A stretch of 64,000 bases of DNA. Source: an uncultured Polaribacter sp. (GTDB lineage: Bacteria > Bacteroidota > Bacteroidia > Flavobacteriales > Flavobacteriaceae). The stretch's first letter is position 1; every line of letters begins with the position of its first letter. The notes beneath the pieces are model-generated. The model worked only from the letters and a program-made list of their open reading frames with translations. It did no database searches and was not told where the DNA came from. Of this stretch, positions 1 to 9,432 are shown one piece after another. The position numbers and the translations under genes are program-made. The stretch lies in the NCBI RefSeq assembly GCF_947497695.1, contig NZ_CANMHM010000001.1, positions 186,001 through 250,000 on the forward strand. The letters run 5' to 3'.

Positions 1-962
1 TTTGGTAGATAAAAACCTCCTAAAGAAAATCTATTAGAATCTCCATAAATATAAGCAGCGTTAGAAGTAGCATTAACAAGATTTGTAGTTTCTATTGCAT
101 CTTGATTTTCATATTCTAAACCAAAATACCATTTATCAAGCTTACCCAAACCAGCACCAAAAGTTGTTTTTAAGGGCATATTATAACTTCCAGAAACATC
201 TGTTTGAAAAAGCAAGTCTTTACCAACACCCAAAGGGTTAGAAGATGATAAGGTTTCATCTCCTTTTACATTTAAATCATTACTCAATTTTAATGTAGCT
301 CCTCCATTTACTACCAATTTATTTTTAAGTTCTTTTTTATATTGAGCACCAAAAGTTACAGAACCTCCAGTAACGTTTAAATTTTCTTGGTATATTGACA
401 ATAAACTTGACTCTATTATAGCAGTTGTTATATTATTTTCTATTCTACCAAAACTATAATCAGCTTCAATTCCTAAAGAAAGTCCTTTAAATAATTTCAT
501 ACCAAAACTTCCATAAACCATACTTACCCCACCTTCACCTTTAAAAGATTCTCTGGTTACTTCTGTATTGTTTAATAAAGAATAACCTACTGATGAAACA
601 GGTTGAATACCAAATGAAAAACCAGCTTTAGAACCTATTGGTAAAGCTAAAGCAAAATAACTTAAACTGGTAGAATTAGAGTTTTGCTGGGTAATTCCAT
701 TATCAACTGATAAGCTAGTATTTAAAACACCAAAAGAATATGTGGTATATCTTAGATCTGCATAAGCAGCAGGATTTGTGAAATTTAAATATTTATAATG
801 ACTAAAAGCAACTCCAATACCTCCCATTCCACTTTGTTCTACAGTAACAGGACTATTTTGATCTCCTATACCAAAAAATGAATATGGTGATGAGCTTGTT
901 CTTTGTGCTGTAGTAACTATAGAAGTTATTAGTAAAAAAACTAATAAGATGTTTCTAATCAT
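1..962 (-). CDS. Outer membrane beta-barrel protein, 3' part beyond the window edge
   Basis: The frame is open from the ATG at 962 to the window edge, so about 320 N-terminal residues are visible and the C-terminus is missing. It starts with a signal peptide (MIRNILLVFLLITSIVTTAQ) and continues as Gly/Ser/Asn-rich alternating strands with repeated aromatic residues, as in a FadL/OmpP1-like or similar Bacteroidota barrel. Its ATG overlaps the coaX stop (ATGA), so the two are translationally coupled on one transcript. The substrate cannot be told from the sequence. An outer-membrane barrel is fairly certain; the exact family is not. Confidence 0.7.
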   Translation of the reverse strand, partial: MIRNILLVFLLITSIVTTAQRTSSSPYSFFGIGDQNSPVTVEQSGMGGIGVAFSHYKYLNFTNPAAYADLRYTTYSFGVLNTSLSVDNGITQQNSNSTSLSYFALALPIGSKAGFSFGIQPVSSVGYSLLNNTEVTRESFKGEGGVSMVYGSFGMKLFKGLSLGIEADYSFGRIENNITTAIIESSLLSIYQENLNVTGGSVTFGAQYKKELKNKLVVNGGATLKLSNDLNVKGDETLSSSNPLGVGKDLLFQTDVSGSYNMPLKTTFGAGLGKLDKWYFGLEYENQDAIETTNLVNATSNAAYIYGDSNRFSLGGFYLP

Positions 963-1687
963 TTGTCTGTGTTAAAAATCAATAGTTCATTTAATCCTTG
1001 TAGCAAGAAATTTTGATTGGCAAATATGCTACTTTTTAATTGCTTTGACAAGAAATTTGTATCTCCTCCTGTTAAAACCACTGTTAAATCTATATATTTT
1101 TGTTTGTATTGACTTATAACACCTTCAATTTCTTGAATTACTCCATTTACAACACCTACATTCATACTTTGTTTTGTACTTTCACCTATAAAACTACCAA
1201 GTTCTTCTTTTTCTAATAAAGGTAAGTTTGCTGTAAATTGATGTAAAGCGTTAAACTTCATTTGTATTCCTGGCGATATTGCTCCTCCTAAATATTCTTT
1301 TTTCGCATTTACAAAATCGTATGTAATACAAGTACCTGCATCAATAATTAAAATATTTTTATTAAAAAACTGACTCACAGCAGCTACTACCAAAGCAATT
1401 CTATCAACACCTAATGTACTGGGTGTTTTATAAAGGTTGATAAAAGGTACGTTTGTGGATGATGAAACAGTTGTAAACTTTAGTAATTGGTGTAGTTTTT
1501 TTAACTTAAAATTAGAAATAGTAGCAACACTCGACATAATTCCATCAGAAATAGTATACTTTTTTAAAATATTTTTTATTTCTGATAAAATTCTACGTTT
1601 ATCAAAAACAACAAGTTCTACAATTGTATGTTTCTCAAAAACAGCAGCTTTAACATTAGTATTACCTACATCAATAATTAGATTCAT
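959..1687 (-). CDS. coaX: Type III pantothenate kinase
   Basis: CoaX phosphorylates pantothenate with ATP, the first step of coenzyme A synthesis in the cytoplasm. The 242-residue length is normal. Visible ASKHA-fold motifs are DVGNTNVK at residues 6-13 (phosphate loop), TLGVDR at 91-96, IDAGTCITYD at 115-124 and LGGAISPG at 133-140. The ATG at 1687 puts the first strand and phosphate loop directly at the N-terminus, as in the family. It is the upstream partner of the barrel-protein gene, with a 4-base overlap. The assignment is secure. Confidence 0.96.
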   Translation of the reverse strand: MNLIIDVGNTNVKAAVFEKHTIVELVVFDKRRILSEIKNILKKYTISDGIMSSVATISNFKLKKLHQLLKFTTVSSSTNVPFINLYKTPSTLGVDRIALVVAAVSQFFNKNILIIDAGTCITYDFVNAKKEYLGGAISPGIQMKFNALHQFTANLPLLEKEELGSFIGESTKQSMNVGVVNGVIQEIEGVISQYKQKYIDLTVVLTGGDTNFLSKQLKSSIFANQNFLLQGLNELLIFNTDK

Positions 1688-1761
1688 TTGTATATTTTAA
1701 AAGAATTTCAAAAATACAACACATTTTTTTAAATTTAATTAGCAAATCTAAAAAAACCTTT

Positions 1762-1769
1762 TATATTTG
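1762..1769 (+). promoter_or_regulatory. Bacteroidota -7 promoter box of tRNA-Phe
   Basis: TATATTTG fits the Bacteroidota -7 consensus TAnnTTTG and lies 16 bases before the tRNA. No clear -33 TTG is seen at 17-20 bases upstream. The box plus downstream bases, TATATTTGCATCCGC, is identical to the start region of the HU gene promoter near 13 kb. Confidence 0.65.
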
Positions 1770-1785
1770 CATCCGCTAAGGCAAT

Positions 1786-1858
1786 GGTACCTTAGCTCAG
1801 TTGGTAGAGCAAAGGACTGAAAATCCTTGTGTCCCTGGTTCGATTCCTGGAGGTACCA
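1786..1858 (+). tRNA. tRNA-Phe (GAA)
   Basis: The 73-base gene has a perfect 7-bp acceptor stem (GGTACCT with AGGTACC), the D-loop sequence AGCTCAGTTGGTAGAGC, an anticodon stem AAGGA/TCCTT with loop CTGAAAA (anticodon GAA at 1819-1821), and the T-arm core GGTTCGATTCC. The discriminator base is A. No CCA is encoded. It sits alone between coaX and truB with its own promoter and terminator. Confidence 0.97.
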
Positions 1859-1861
1859 CTT

Positions 1862-1903
1862 AAAAACCCCGTAAACTTTTGTTTACAGGGTTTTTTGTTT
1901 TTT
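1862..1903 (+). terminator. Rho-independent terminator of tRNA-Phe
   Basis: The sequence AACCCCGTAAAC, a short loop, then GTTTACAGGGTT followed by a run of T forms a GC-containing hairpin directly after the tRNA. Its A-rich left flank would also let it act on the minus strand, downstream of truB. Confidence 0.85.
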
Positions 1904-1925
1904 AACTAAGAAAGTATTAAAATAT

Positions 1926-2627
1926 TTAAGCTTTTGTTTTTAAATTGTCAATAAACCTCTCCACAGAAACCCCTTTATCAACCGAAAAATTACCTATTCT
2001 AGTTCTTCTTAAAGCAGATAAATGTGCACCTGAATTTAGAGCCAATCCAAAGTCGTAAGCTAAAGAGCGGATGTACGTTCCTTTACTACAAACTACTCTA
2101 AATGCTACTTCTGGTAAATTTATTTTTGTAATTTCAAACTCAGAAATAGTTACGTTTCTCGATTTTATTTCTGTTGTTTCTCCTTTTCTGGCTAACTCGT
2201 ACAAACGTTTTCCATCTTTTTTAATCGCAGAAAAAATAGGTGGTTTTTGTTGAATATCGCCTAAAAACTGATGCGTAGTTTCACGTAATAATTTTTCTGT
2301 AATATGTGCTGTTGGGTATATTTTATCAACTTCTGTTTCTAAATCGTAACTTGGTGTTGTTGCCCCTATTGTAAAAACACCTGTATATTCTTTTTGCTGA
2401 CCTTGATAAACATGAATTTCTTTGGTTTGTTTTCCTGTACAAATAATTAACAAACCTGTTGCTAAAGGATCTAAAGTACCTGCATGCCCAACTTTAATTT
2501 TTTTTATATTAAAACGTTGTCTTATTTCCCAACGAAGTTTGTTTACTACTTGAAATGAGGTCCAATTTAAAGGCTTATCTATTAATAAAACTTGACCGTT
2601 TTTGTAATCTTCTTCTGTTTTTATCAC
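1926..2627 (-). CDS. truB: tRNA pseudouridine(55) synthase
   Basis: TruB isomerises U55 in the T-loop of tRNAs to pseudouridine. The signature GHAGTLDPLATGLL is at residues 47-60 with catalytic Asp53. An N-terminal LLIDKPLNWTSFQVV and a later KPPIFSAIKKDGKRLYELAR segment are typical of the family. The 233-residue length lacks a long C-terminal PUA domain, as in short bacterial TruBs. It is the last gene of the run ftsX-DUF3098-uppP-truB; an 82-base gap holding a repeat fragment separates it from uppP. Confidence 0.95.
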   Translation of the reverse strand: MIKTEEDYKNGQVLLIDKPLNWTSFQVVNKLRWEIRQRFNIKKIKVGHAGTLDPLATGLLIICTGKQTKEIHVYQGQQKEYTGVFTIGATTPSYDLETEVDKIYPTAHITEKLLRETTHQFLGDIQQKPPIFSAIKKDGKRLYELARKGETTEIKSRNVTISEFEITKINLPEVAFRVVCSKGTYIRSLAYDFGLALNSGAHLSALRRTRIGNFSVDKGVSVERFIDNLKTKA

Positions 2628-2639
2628 TATAAAAATGAT

Positions 2640-2703
2640 TTTTAAGGATGAGATTCCTGCTAGAGTTTATCTTGAGCGATAGACGAAAGGCAGAAATGAC
2701 AGG
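2640..2703. repeat. Fragment of a dispersed intergenic repeat
   Basis: The gap between uppP and truB contains GAGATTCCTGC and GGCAGAAATGACAG. They resemble the two arms of the TCATCCTGA...CAGAATGACA-type repeat found at several other places in this window (near 10.5, 37.5, 52.9 and 53.6 kb). The copy is degenerate and non-coding. Confidence 0.45.
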
Positions 2704-2709
2704 TTAGAA

Positions 2710-3504
2710 TTATTGTAAAAGTGCATAACCAATTGCAATAGCACCTACAATTGCACAGTATAAAGAAAAGTAAGATAATTTACTATTTTTAACCAAAGCT
2801 ATCATCCACTTACAAGCTAATAAACCTGCTAAAAATGCAGCCATAAAACCAGCTGAAATAGGTATTATTTCTGAAGATTGAAAACTTATATCTCCACCTA
2901 ATAAATCTTTACCAATTTTTCCAAAAATTAAAGGAACTACCATTAAAAAAGAAAAACGTGCTGCTTTTGTTCTATCAATTCCTAGTAAAACAGATGTTGA
3001 AATGGTTGCACCTGATCTAGAGATACCTGGCAACATTGCAATTGCTTGAGAAATTCCGATGATTAATGAATTTGAAAAAGTTACTTCTTTGTTGGTGTTT
3101 TTTGCTTTATCTGCTAACAATAATAAAACAACTGTTACCAATAACATTACACCAACTAATAATATTTTTCCTCCAAAAAAAGATTCTAGTTGTTCTTCAA
3201 AAAGTAATCCAACAATTACAGCAGGAATCATAGAAATAATAATTTTTACAGAAAACTTAAATTCGTCATTCCATTGAAACTGAAACAATCCTTTAAAAAT
3301 TTGTGCTACTTCTTTTCTAAAAATAACCAAGGTGCTTAATGCTGTTGCAAAATGTAAAACTACAGTAAAAGTTAAGCTTTCTTCTGGTACTGAAGTATCA
3401 CCTAAAATTGCTTTTGCCAATTCTAAATGACCACTTGATGAAACTGGTAAAAACTCTGTTAAACCTTGTATTACACCTAAGATAATTGCTTCTAAAATAT
3501 CCAT
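2710..3504 (-). CDS. uppP: Undecaprenyl-diphosphatase (UppP/BacA)
   Basis: This integral membrane phosphatase converts undecaprenyl diphosphate to the monophosphate carrier used for cell-wall synthesis; overproduction can give bacitracin resistance. The two family motifs are present: QGLTEFLPVSSSGHLELA at residues 13-30 and LPGISRSGATIS at 158-169, within about eight hydrophobic segments. The 264-residue length is normal. The start at 3504 lies 2 bases after the stop of the DUF3098 gene, so the genes are co-transcribed. Confidence 0.96.
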   Translation of the reverse strand: MDILEAIILGVIQGLTEFLPVSSSGHLELAKAILGDTSVPEESLTFTVVLHFATALSTLVIFRKEVAQIFKGLFQFQWNDEFKFSVKIIISMIPAVIVGLLFEEQLESFFGGKILLVGVMLLVTVVLLLLADKAKNTNKEVTFSNSLIIGISQAIAMLPGISRSGATISTSVLLGIDRTKAARFSFLMVVPLIFGKIGKDLLGGDISFQSSEIIPISAGFMAAFLAGLLACKWMIALVKNSKLSYFSLYCAIVGAIAIGYALLQ

Positions 3505-3506
3505 TA

Positions 3507-3749
3507 TTATTTATGAGGATTTGCTAAAATAGCGTAAATTTCTATTCCTAAACCAATAATTACTAAAGTTGGTGCCAATCTTATACGTTGCCAGTTATAG
3601 ATTTCTTTATTAAAAACTTCTGGATTTTCACTTCCTCCTCCTGCCATAAATATAAAACCTAGAGTTATAAAAATAATTCCAACAATCATTATTATGTAAT
3701 TTTTTTTACCAAATAAAAAAGTTGGTTGCTGTATATTTTCGTTTTCCAT
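3507..3749 (-). CDS. DUF3098 family membrane protein
   Basis: This 80-residue protein has two transmembrane segments (about residues 17-37 and 57-76) joined by a polar loop with GGGSENPEVFNKEIYNWQRI. The short conserved N-terminus FGKKNYIIMIVG and the IYNWQRIRLAP loop match the Bacteroidota family DUF3098. It sits 4 bases after ftsX and 2 bases before uppP, so a link to envelope growth or division is plausible, but no function is established. Confidence 0.85.
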   Translation of the reverse strand: MENENIQQPTFLFGKKNYIIMIVGIIFITLGFIFMAGGGSENPEVFNKEIYNWQRIRLAPTLVIIGLGIEIYAILANPHK

Positions 3750-3753
3750 ATTG

Positions 3754-4632
3754 TTAATAATAAAGTTCGTCTGTTTGTAGGTTTAAAAAACGTTGCGTTG
3801 CAAAAAATGTACTGATCCAAGAAATTAAAAAGGCAGAAATAAATACACCACCAACTAAATATCCTAAAGTAATATAATCTGTTAATAAATGTAAAGATGG
3901 TGCATATTTGTCTACATAATACACAACAACTGCTAAAGCAATTAAGGCTAATAAAGCACCAATAGTTGCTAACTTTATACTTTGCCAAATAAATGGTCTT
4001 CTAATAAAACCTTTAGTGGCACCAACCATTTGCATGGTTTTAATATTAAATCGTTTAGAATAAATTGACAATCGAATAGAACTATTAATTAAAAACATGG
4101 CTACCAAACCAAAAAAACCACTTACAATTAACAACCAAAAACTTACTCTTTTAATATTTTTGGTTAGTAAGTTAATTAAGGGTTTGTCATAAGAAACATC
4201 AGCTACAAGTTGATTTTTTAAAAAACGTTCTTCTATTTGCTGCATTTTCTCAGGCGTTACAAAGTCTGCATTTAAATAAATATCAATAGCATTTTTTAAG
4301 GGATTTTTACCTAGAAACTCTAAAAAGTCCTCACCAATTTCTTCGCTATAAATTTTTGCTGCTTTTTCTTTACTTGTGTAAATTATTGTTTTTGTAAATG
4401 CTTCTTTTTGTATAGCTTCTTTTAATTTATTTCTGTTTCCAGGAGAAACATCATCTTTTAAAAACAATGTGATTGCTACTTTTTCTTTTACACGATTAGC
4501 AACAAAGGTAGATTTTAACAAAACTAATCCTAAAATACCGACCATAAAAAGCACTAAAGCAATACTTATTACTACAGAAAAGTATGAAGATTGCAGTCGT
4601 CTTTTTTGAAAAGAATCAAATTTTGATGACAT
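3754..4632 (-). CDS. ftsX: Cell division protein FtsX (permease-like)
   Basis: FtsX is the membrane partner of the ATPase FtsE and transmits signals to periplasmic peptidoglycan hydrolases during division. One N-terminal membrane segment is followed by an extracytoplasmic domain (about 45-165) and three C-terminal segments, the FtsX topology. The segment NIKTMQMVGATKGFIRRPFIWQS at about 197-219 is the conserved coupling region. The length of 292 residues is typical. ftsE is not in the window, as is usual in Bacteroidota. It heads the DUF3098-uppP-truB run. Confidence 0.93.
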   Translation of the reverse strand: MSSKFDSFQKRRLQSSYFSVVISIALVLFMVGILGLVLLKSTFVANRVKEKVAITLFLKDDVSPGNRNKLKEAIQKEAFTKTIIYTSKEKAAKIYSEEIGEDFLEFLGKNPLKNAIDIYLNADFVTPEKMQQIEERFLKNQLVADVSYDKPLINLLTKNIKRVSFWLLIVSGFFGLVAMFLINSSIRLSIYSKRFNIKTMQMVGATKGFIRRPFIWQSIKLATIGALLALIALAVVVYYVDKYAPSLHLLTDYITLGYLVGGVFISAFLISWISTFFATQRFLNLQTDELYY

Positions 4633-4701
4633 ATTGGGGGTTTAATTAAAGTATGCAAGATAATAATTAGTAAACACCTAACAACAAGAGTTTAGATAAT
4701 T

Positions 4702-5103
4702 TTAATTAATTTCTTGGCATAACTCAATTAGAACGCCATTTGTTGATTTTGGATGCAAAAAAACTACTAGTTTGTTATCAGCTCCTTTTTTTGGAACTTC
4801 ATTTAAAACCGTAAAACCTTCTTTTTGAAGTCTCTTTATTTCTGAATATATATCATCAACTGCAAATGCAATATGATGAATTCCCTCACCCTTTTTAGTG
4901 ATAAACTTTGCAATTGCACTTTCTGGATTTGTAGCTTCTAACAATTCAATTTTTTTAGAATCAGTCTTAAAAAAAGAAGTTTTTACACCTTCTAACGCAA
5001 CTTCTTCTATTTTATATGGAGCAGTTCCTAAAAGTGAAGCAAATAACTGATTCGATTTTTCTAAATTTTTTACTGCTATGCCAATATGCTCAATTTTATC
5101 CAT
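4702..5103 (-). CDS. mce: Methylmalonyl-CoA epimerase
   Basis: The enzyme interconverts the 2R and 2S forms of methylmalonyl-CoA, linking propionyl-CoA or odd-chain carbon to succinyl-CoA. It is a single vicinal-oxygen-chelate protein of 133 residues. Probable metal ligands are His6 (DKIEHIGIAV), His77 (GIHHIAFAVDD) and Glu127 (GVLIELCQE). The mutase genes are not in the window. Downstream, 12 bases away on the same strand, lies the DUF5689 lipoprotein gene, but it is unrelated in function. Confidence 0.92.
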   Translation of the reverse strand: MDKIEHIGIAVKNLEKSNQLFASLLGTAPYKIEEVALEGVKTSFFKTDSKKIELLEATNPESAIAKFITKKGEGIHHIAFAVDDIYSEIKRLQKEGFTVLNEVPKKGADNKLVVFLHPKSTNGVLIELCQEIN

Positions 5104-5115
5104 CTATCAAATTAA

Positions 5116-6537
5116 TTACTTTGCAATAATACTAATATTATCTAGCTCATACGTGCCATCAAAATTTACATTTCCATTTCCAGTGTATTTAAAACCAACA
5201 TAAGCAGTGCCAGAATATGCTGATAAATCGATATAAGTTGAGTGTACCCAACTTTTAAAATTAACTCCATCAGCAACTACTTTTGCAGGTAAAACATGCC
5301 AAGTTACTCCATTGATATTGCTTTCTTTTCCGTTAAAATTTGTAGAAATCAACACCTCTAATTCACTTCCATTTGCAAAACTATTAGAAGTTTCAAAAGA
5401 CAGAAACTCTTTTGATGTTTTTCTTAAATCAACACCTTTTGTAATTAACCATGAAACTGTTTTTTCATCCCCAGAATTACTAGACCCTATTCTTGCAGCT
5501 TTACTTTGTGAGTAAGTGTCTGTATAAGCCCTCCAAGATTTAGTACCTTCTTCACGATAATTTAACCAATTTAAAACATCAATATCTCCAGATTCATCCT
5601 CAAAATTTTCTTCTAATAAAACAGTTTTAAAATCCTTCTTTGATATTGGAATACATCTATTTTCTGTCATTTCAATATCATCAGTATCATTTAAATTTAA
5701 TACGATAAAATTCCCTGCAAAATCCTTGGAAACAATTGCATGGATACTACCTGCTTTTTTTGGCAAGGTTTCATTTGAAAAACTAGAAAAAGAACTTGTT
5801 TCTAGTAATAAATCATCATAACCTAAACCTAAACAAGTCTGAATTTTACGTTGTGTATCAAAATCTTCTTTTGGATCTACAAATGATTTCCCTGCTAATT
5901 CTGCTTCAAAAAACACGTTTTCTAAAGTAATAAAAGTACCTATATCAGCTTCATTTATTGCTGCAAAATCAATGATTTTAGGAATAATTTCTTCTGTAAT
6001 TTCTGTTCTATATATGTGATTTGGCATTTGATTGACAGTTATATTATCAATTTCAGTTACATCAGTAATTTTCACTTTTCCTCCGATAGAAATTATGCCG
6101 TCTCCAGAATTTGTTTCCCCAATATACAGACCTTTTAAACGAATGTAAATTTCTCTACCCAGATTAAATTTATTGTAACTATTTGTTAAATTAATAGAAA
6201 CTTTAATACCAGCTGTTGGGTTTTCTGGAGCATCTTGCATGTAAAACTCTTTATAAAAATTCCCAGACTTATCTGAAGAAACTACATACCCTTTTACAAC
6301 GATATTAGAGGTTATTTTTAACGGATCATTTCCTTTAATATATAACTCTTTTACTTGTTGAATCGTTTTTAATTGAAGCTTTTTAGCCATAATACTATCT
6401 AAAATTTTAGCAATCGCTTTATTTTCTTCATTCCCTAAATTTTGTGGTACTGTAAAATTGTTATCCTCTACACAAGTCATAAACATTATGCTTATTATAA
6501 AAGCAATTAGCAATAAAACTCTTTTTTCTTTTTTCAT
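5116..6537 (-). CDS. DUF5689 lipoprotein with C-terminal choice-of-anchor J-like domain
   Basis: A signal peptide ends in lipobox FMTC with Cys22, so this is a lipoprotein. Residues about 60-290 match DUF5689, a Bacteroidota domain with an OB-fold-like core (GYVVSSDKSGNFYKEFYMQD, later IYIRLKGLYIGE). Residues about 305-473 form a jelly-roll-like domain ending YELDNISIIAK, as in choice-of-anchor J modules. The gene lies 12 bases downstream of the TonB-dependent receptor gene, so the pair probably forms an outer-membrane uptake unit. An OB-type fold suggests, but does not prove, nucleic acid or oligosaccharide binding. Confidence 0.85.
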   Translation of the reverse strand: MKKEKRVLLLIAFIISIMFMTCVEDNNFTVPQNLGNEENKAIAKILDSIMAKKLQLKTIQQVKELYIKGNDPLKITSNIVVKGYVVSSDKSGNFYKEFYMQDAPENPTAGIKVSINLTNSYNKFNLGREIYIRLKGLYIGETNSGDGIISIGGKVKITDVTEIDNITVNQMPNHIYRTEITEEIIPKIIDFAAINEADIGTFITLENVFFEAELAGKSFVDPKEDFDTQRKIQTCLGLGYDDLLLETSSFSSFSNETLPKKAGSIHAIVSKDFAGNFIVLNLNDTDDIEMTENRCIPISKKDFKTVLLEENFEDESGDIDVLNWLNYREEGTKSWRAYTDTYSQSKAARIGSSNSGDEKTVSWLITKGVDLRKTSKEFLSFETSNSFANGSELEVLISTNFNGKESNINGVTWHVLPAKVVADGVNFKSWVHSTYIDLSAYSGTAYVGFKYTGNGNVNFDGTYELDNISIIAK

Positions 6538-6549
6538 ATCTACTTATTT

Positions 6550-9300
6550 TTAGAAACTTATATTTACATTCATAAAATAGGTTGCACCTCTGCCATACCA
6601 ATATTTGCTTCCAAATACTGGCTTATCTAATGCTTTATCTGATTTTAATTCGTTATAATTTGCATTTCTACCTTGTTCAAATCCGCCAGATTTATAGGCA
6701 GTATTTAACAAATTATTTACAGTTGCAAACGTACTAATGTAATAGCCTGCTATTTTCCATGATTTACCACCAACAATATTTATCACTTTGTAATTGTTAA
6801 ATCTTTCTTGTTGTAACAATTGTCTAGCAACCTCTATATCGTAATTAGGGAAGGTTAAACCATCTGCATCTGTGTAAAAATTATTAGATCTAGTTAATGG
6901 AGAAATATCTATAAACGTATTGCTGAAAAAATTTAACGTTGCTCCAAACCACCAATAATCTGGATCTCTATATTCAAAACCAACAGAATATGCATTGTGA
7001 GGCCCCGCAGCAATTTTATAATTTTTTAAGTTTGATGTATACTTTTCTGAGATTCCATTTTCATCAAAAACACCCTCATTTGTAATGTCTGATGTAAGAT
7101 ATAAATCTGGATTATTGGCATAGGTAAAACTACCAATAGCAGCTGCTCCTTTTAATTTTATAGAAGCTGTAACTTGTGTTTCCAAACCAAATTCTAGCCC
7201 AATATGTTTCTTATCAATACCTGATAAAATTTCTTGCACAAAAGCAGTATTATCTCCTCCTAAACCATCTGCATAATAGAAAGAAATTTCTGTTGCGTCT
7301 TTTATATGTGTGTAATATCCTGTAAATCTTGCTGTAATTATTGGGCTTCTTCTAATATAACTAGCATCCATAGAAAACACTTGTTCATTCTGCAAATTAT
7401 CAACTGTGTTATTATTTTCTCTAGAATTTGCAAAAGAATTTCTAATGGTTGGTGCTTGTGTTAAAGCTGCCAAATTTGCATCTATTAAATTACGCCCATC
7501 AATTTTATAGGTTGCACCTGCTTTTACTCCAAAATTTGTAAAATCTAATTTTTTTGAAGTTCCTAAAGAATTATTTTCAAATCGTCCGTTTTGATATAAA
7601 CCCTCTCTTTGATAACTTATTTTAGATAGTTTTGCAGCTGCAAAAAAATCTACTTCATGATATTTTAATTTTACTTGCCCAAAAGCATTTACTATGTTAG
7701 CTGTTAAATTATAATTGTATTTAAAAGTATCACCTTTGCCAACAACTCTATTTGGTGTTAATAAATTATTTTGCCTAAGCGTGGCTGTTTTTGCAAAATT
7801 AGTAATATCCAAATACCCTTTTCCTCCTAAAAGATCAATAACTTCTGCAAAATTATGTGAATGTAAACGCCTATATTCCAACTTACCATTTATAGAAATA
7901 TTGTTATTTATTTCTGAATTGTAAATAGTATTTACTACAAATTGTTTGTCATTATTCCTATCTACATACAAAACATACGCATTGTTTAAACCTGCATTTG
8001 CATTTGTTTTATTTGCATCAAAAATAGAATTCCAATCTAATTGCCCATTATTTACAAAGTTTTCTTGTGCTGTATAAGCTCCTGCTAAATCATTATTTCT
8101 TAAAAAATAACTAGGTAATACCTGATAATAACTGGGACTAGGGTTTGAACCTCCATTAAAATCTAAACGACTATTGGTAATTTTACCAAACTGGTAAGAT
8201 AGATTTGTTTGTACTGTAGTTTTTTCTGAAACATCCCAAAAATGATTCAGTATTAAAATAGGTTCTTTTACTTCTTTAATTCTAGAATTGATTTTTTCTC
8301 CATTTAAACTTCCCCAATATTCATTGTAAGCAATGCCTTTTAAATCGAAAACCTCTTGAGTGTTTGGTGATGATTTACCTCTTCTATTTGGCGTAAAAAT
8401 CCCTGTAAAATTAAGACTATGTTTGTCGTTTATCTTTTTTTCTATGGATGTAAACATAGCATAAGCATTATAAGAAGTGCCTTGATTAAAACCCTCATTA
8501 CCTACTCTTCTACTACCAGAAAAAGTCATTTTCCAACCATTTTTTAAAGCACCTGTGCTATGGGTTGCCATCAATCTGTGTTCATAGCTTCTGTTAGATA
8601 AGGAATAGGAAATTCTTGTTCCAGGTCTTTGAACTGATGCTCTAGTATTGATGTTTGTTGACCCTAAAACACCTCCAAAATTAAAATTAGAAGCCCCTAA
8701 ACCATTACTTAATTCTTGATTTCTTAGTACGTCGTTTAAACCTCCCCAATTACTCCATTGAGCTCTACCATCGTAGATTTTGTTCATTTCAATTCCGTTG
8801 ATCAAAACCTTACCGTTTCCAGAATCTAAACCTTTAATTCTAAAAAAAGACGAGCTAAATTCAAAAGCAGCAGATCTTAAAAAAATATCTTTAGTAGCTT
8901 GTAAAAGTCCAGAAATATTATCAGCAGCACTTGCATCATTGGTTAGCTCATCATCAGTAATTGTTATGATACTTAAATCTAAATCTACTGTAAAATTTTT
9001 ATATAAAATAATAGTACCTAAATCGATGATTTTCCCAGAAAGTTGAACAGGGTAATTTTGACTTTCATATCCCTCAAACTTAATTTCTAGTAAATAATTT
9101 CCGTTTTCTAGATTCTCTATTTTAAAGCTTCCATCAAAATCTGTTTTTGTGGTAATCGTTGTGTTTTTTAGCTGTAACAAAACATTAGATAATGGGTTAT
9201 TAGCATCATTATCTAAGACAACTCCTTTAATACTATTTTGGGAATAGGTTGTAGTATAACACATCAGAAATACAACTATCGATACAATAGTTTTACTCAT
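6550..9300 (-). CDS. TonB-dependent receptor with carboxypeptidase-like regulatory domain
   Basis: Residues 1-20 are a signal peptide. A carboxypeptidase-D-like beta domain follows (about 22-95, IKGVVLDNDANNPLSNVLLQLK), then the plug (about 125-240, with FFRIKGLDSGNGKVLINGIEM) and a beta-barrel ending in a terminal Phe (MNVNISF). At 916 residues it is a full-length receptor for TonB-driven uptake across the outer membrane. It is not of SusC type and has no SusD neighbour; its partner is the DUF5689 lipoprotein. The divergent exported EEP-family gene is the other clue to substrate. Confidence 0.93.
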   Translation of the reverse strand: MSKTIVSIVVFLMCYTTTYSQNSIKGVVLDNDANNPLSNVLLQLKNTTITTKTDFDGSFKIENLENGNYLLEIKFEGYESQNYPVQLSGKIIDLGTIILYKNFTVDLDLSIITITDDELTNDASAADNISGLLQATKDIFLRSAAFEFSSSFFRIKGLDSGNGKVLINGIEMNKIYDGRAQWSNWGGLNDVLRNQELSNGLGASNFNFGGVLGSTNINTRASVQRPGTRISYSLSNRSYEHRLMATHSTGALKNGWKMTFSGSRRVGNEGFNQGTSYNAYAMFTSIEKKINDKHSLNFTGIFTPNRRGKSSPNTQEVFDLKGIAYNEYWGSLNGEKINSRIKEVKEPILILNHFWDVSEKTTVQTNLSYQFGKITNSRLDFNGGSNPSPSYYQVLPSYFLRNNDLAGAYTAQENFVNNGQLDWNSIFDANKTNANAGLNNAYVLYVDRNNDKQFVVNTIYNSEINNNISINGKLEYRRLHSHNFAEVIDLLGGKGYLDITNFAKTATLRQNNLLTPNRVVGKGDTFKYNYNLTANIVNAFGQVKLKYHEVDFFAAAKLSKISYQREGLYQNGRFENNSLGTSKKLDFTNFGVKAGATYKIDGRNLIDANLAALTQAPTIRNSFANSRENNNTVDNLQNEQVFSMDASYIRRSPIITARFTGYYTHIKDATEISFYYADGLGGDNTAFVQEILSGIDKKHIGLEFGLETQVTASIKLKGAAAIGSFTYANNPDLYLTSDITNEGVFDENGISEKYTSNLKNYKIAAGPHNAYSVGFEYRDPDYWWFGATLNFFSNTFIDISPLTRSNNFYTDADGLTFPNYDIEVARQLLQQERFNNYKVINIVGGKSWKIAGYYISTFATVNNLLNTAYKSGGFEQGRNANYNELKSDKALDKPVFGSKYWYGRGATYFMNVNISF

Positions 9301-9432
9301 AACTTTTTCATTTTCAATTTTATAGCATAGTAAAGCTACACTTTTTTTATTGAAAAAAGAAACATCTGTACTATCTTTTATTTTTAAGGATACTTTAAGT
9401 TGTGTAAATTAGCTCTTAAAAAAAGCAAAAAA

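Noticed and set aside
9400..9432. TTG start giving 11 extra residues on the EEP-family protein
   Set aside because: The extension lacks a signal sequence at its front; the ATG at 9433 starts a clean signal peptide.
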